From NCBI GenBank assembly GCA_020073365.1, contig JAIQFL010000057.1, positions 1 through 42,504 on the forward strand: a stretch of DNA of 42,504 nt. The letters are read 5' to 3'. Below are positions 42,269-42,504 of the stretch, in pieces. Numbering within the stretch: position 1 is the first letter of the stretch; each line of letters starts with the position of its first letter. The position numbers and the translations under genes were made by a program. The DNA is from Terriglobia bacterium (GTDB lineage: Bacteria > Acidobacteriota > Terriglobia > Bryobacterales > Bryobacteraceae). The notes beneath the pieces were generated by a model. It made no database searches. It had not been told where the DNA came from and worked only from the letters and a program-made list of their open reading frames with translations.

Positions 42269-42504
42269 TTACCCCGCGGTTTGAAATGAAAACCAGTGCC
42301 GGGTTCGGTTGCATGCCGCACACACCGAGAGCATCACCGGAACTTCCACCAACACCCCGACCACGGTGGCCAGCGCGGCCCCGGACTCCGGCCCGAACAG
42401 CGCAATCGCGGTAGCCACGGCCAGCTCGAAGAAGTTGCTGGCACCGATCAGTGCGCCCGGTGCCGCCACGGCGTGCTCCACCTTCAGGAACCTCATCAGC
42501 CCAT
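42269..42504 (-). CDS. acr3: Acr3-type arsenite efflux permease (N-terminus outside window)
   Basis: The last 77 residues of the protein are visible; the frame stays open through the right edge of the window. They cover [35 protein letters not shown] and [20 protein letters not shown], the last membrane helices of the ACR3/ArsB-family arsenite transporter. The stretch [14 protein letters not shown] is strongly conserved in that family. It exports arsenite across the cytoplasmic membrane, driven by the proton gradient. Its stop lies 5 bases before the arsC start, showing one operon. The 5' part, promoter and regulator lie outside the window. Confidence 0.9.
   Translation of the reverse strand, partial: GLMRFLKVEHAVAAPGALIGASNFFELAVATAIALFGPESGAALATVVGVLVEVPVMLSVCAACNRTRHWFSFQTAG

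Overview
The window looks like chromosome of a soil Acidobacteriota, most probably the Solibacter/Bryobacter group (Bryobacterales). Several family signatures point there. There are two ADOP-type MacB/FtsX permeases without an ATPase partner, plus a fragment of a third related gene. The Soli_cterm (TIGR03437) domain occurs three times, once as a broken remnant. There is also an Oar-like TonB-dependent receptor with an N-terminal carboxypeptidase-regulatory domain, a membrane winged-helix/TolB protein, NHL and BNR propeller proteins, and a PEP-CTERM protein. GC content is high, and the less GC-rich islands (toxin-antitoxin, 32.0-32.8 kb, most of 36.0-38.4 kb) look acquired. I see no tRNA, rRNA, CRISPR array, transposase or prophage module.

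Layout. 0-3.4 kb: 3' part of tldE/pmbA, an overlapping small membrane-anchored protein, a long gene-poor stretch holding a 13-bp tandem repeat and a small Cys-rich ORF, then a PEP-CTERM protein. 3.4-15.6 kb: a probable carbohydrate locus. A GH28 pectinase and a ToxR/CadC-like membrane regulator are read leftward. Divergent from them is a tight four-gene run: TonB-dependent receptor, arylsulfotransferase-like protein, Soli_cterm protein and NHL propeller, the last with a frameshifted and truncated Soli_cterm tail. 15.6-23 kb: GNAT acetyltransferase, amidohydrolase, a secreted PPGQY-repeat protein, an ECF-type sigma factor, a small unknown ORF, a DinB-like protein and a secreted esterase. 23-29 kb: central sugar metabolism (rpiB, pgm, class II fba) and a RhaT-like rhamnose transporter, with a HigBA-type toxin-antitoxin pair whose toxin carries a one-base deletion and a DUF2007-like protein. 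29-35.3 kb: two large ADOP permeases on the minus strand with an unrelated plus-strand gene (possible 2H-phosphoesterase) between them. 35.3-42.5 kb: a repeat-rich spacer, a large BNR/Soli_cterm secreted protein whose N-terminus carries a fragment of a different repeat family, a back-to-back pair of apparently 5'-truncated membrane genes, and the start of an acr3-arsC arsenic operon.

How the genes may work together. The strongest functional unit is 3.4-15.5 kb. An outer-membrane receptor, a secreted pectinase and secreted propeller proteins lie next to a membrane one-component regulator, which suggests sensing and uptake of a plant-polymer product. The RhaT transporter, pgm, fba and rpiB further right fit the same sugar-based lifestyle but are not physically linked to it. 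Arsenic detoxification at the right edge is independent. The most unusual items are the small C-x-C-x2-C-x2-C protein behind a tandem-repeat leader, the chimeric N-terminus of the BNR protein, the truncated-gene junction near 40.12 kb, the single-base toxin lesion, and the unknown gene lodged between the two ADOP genes.
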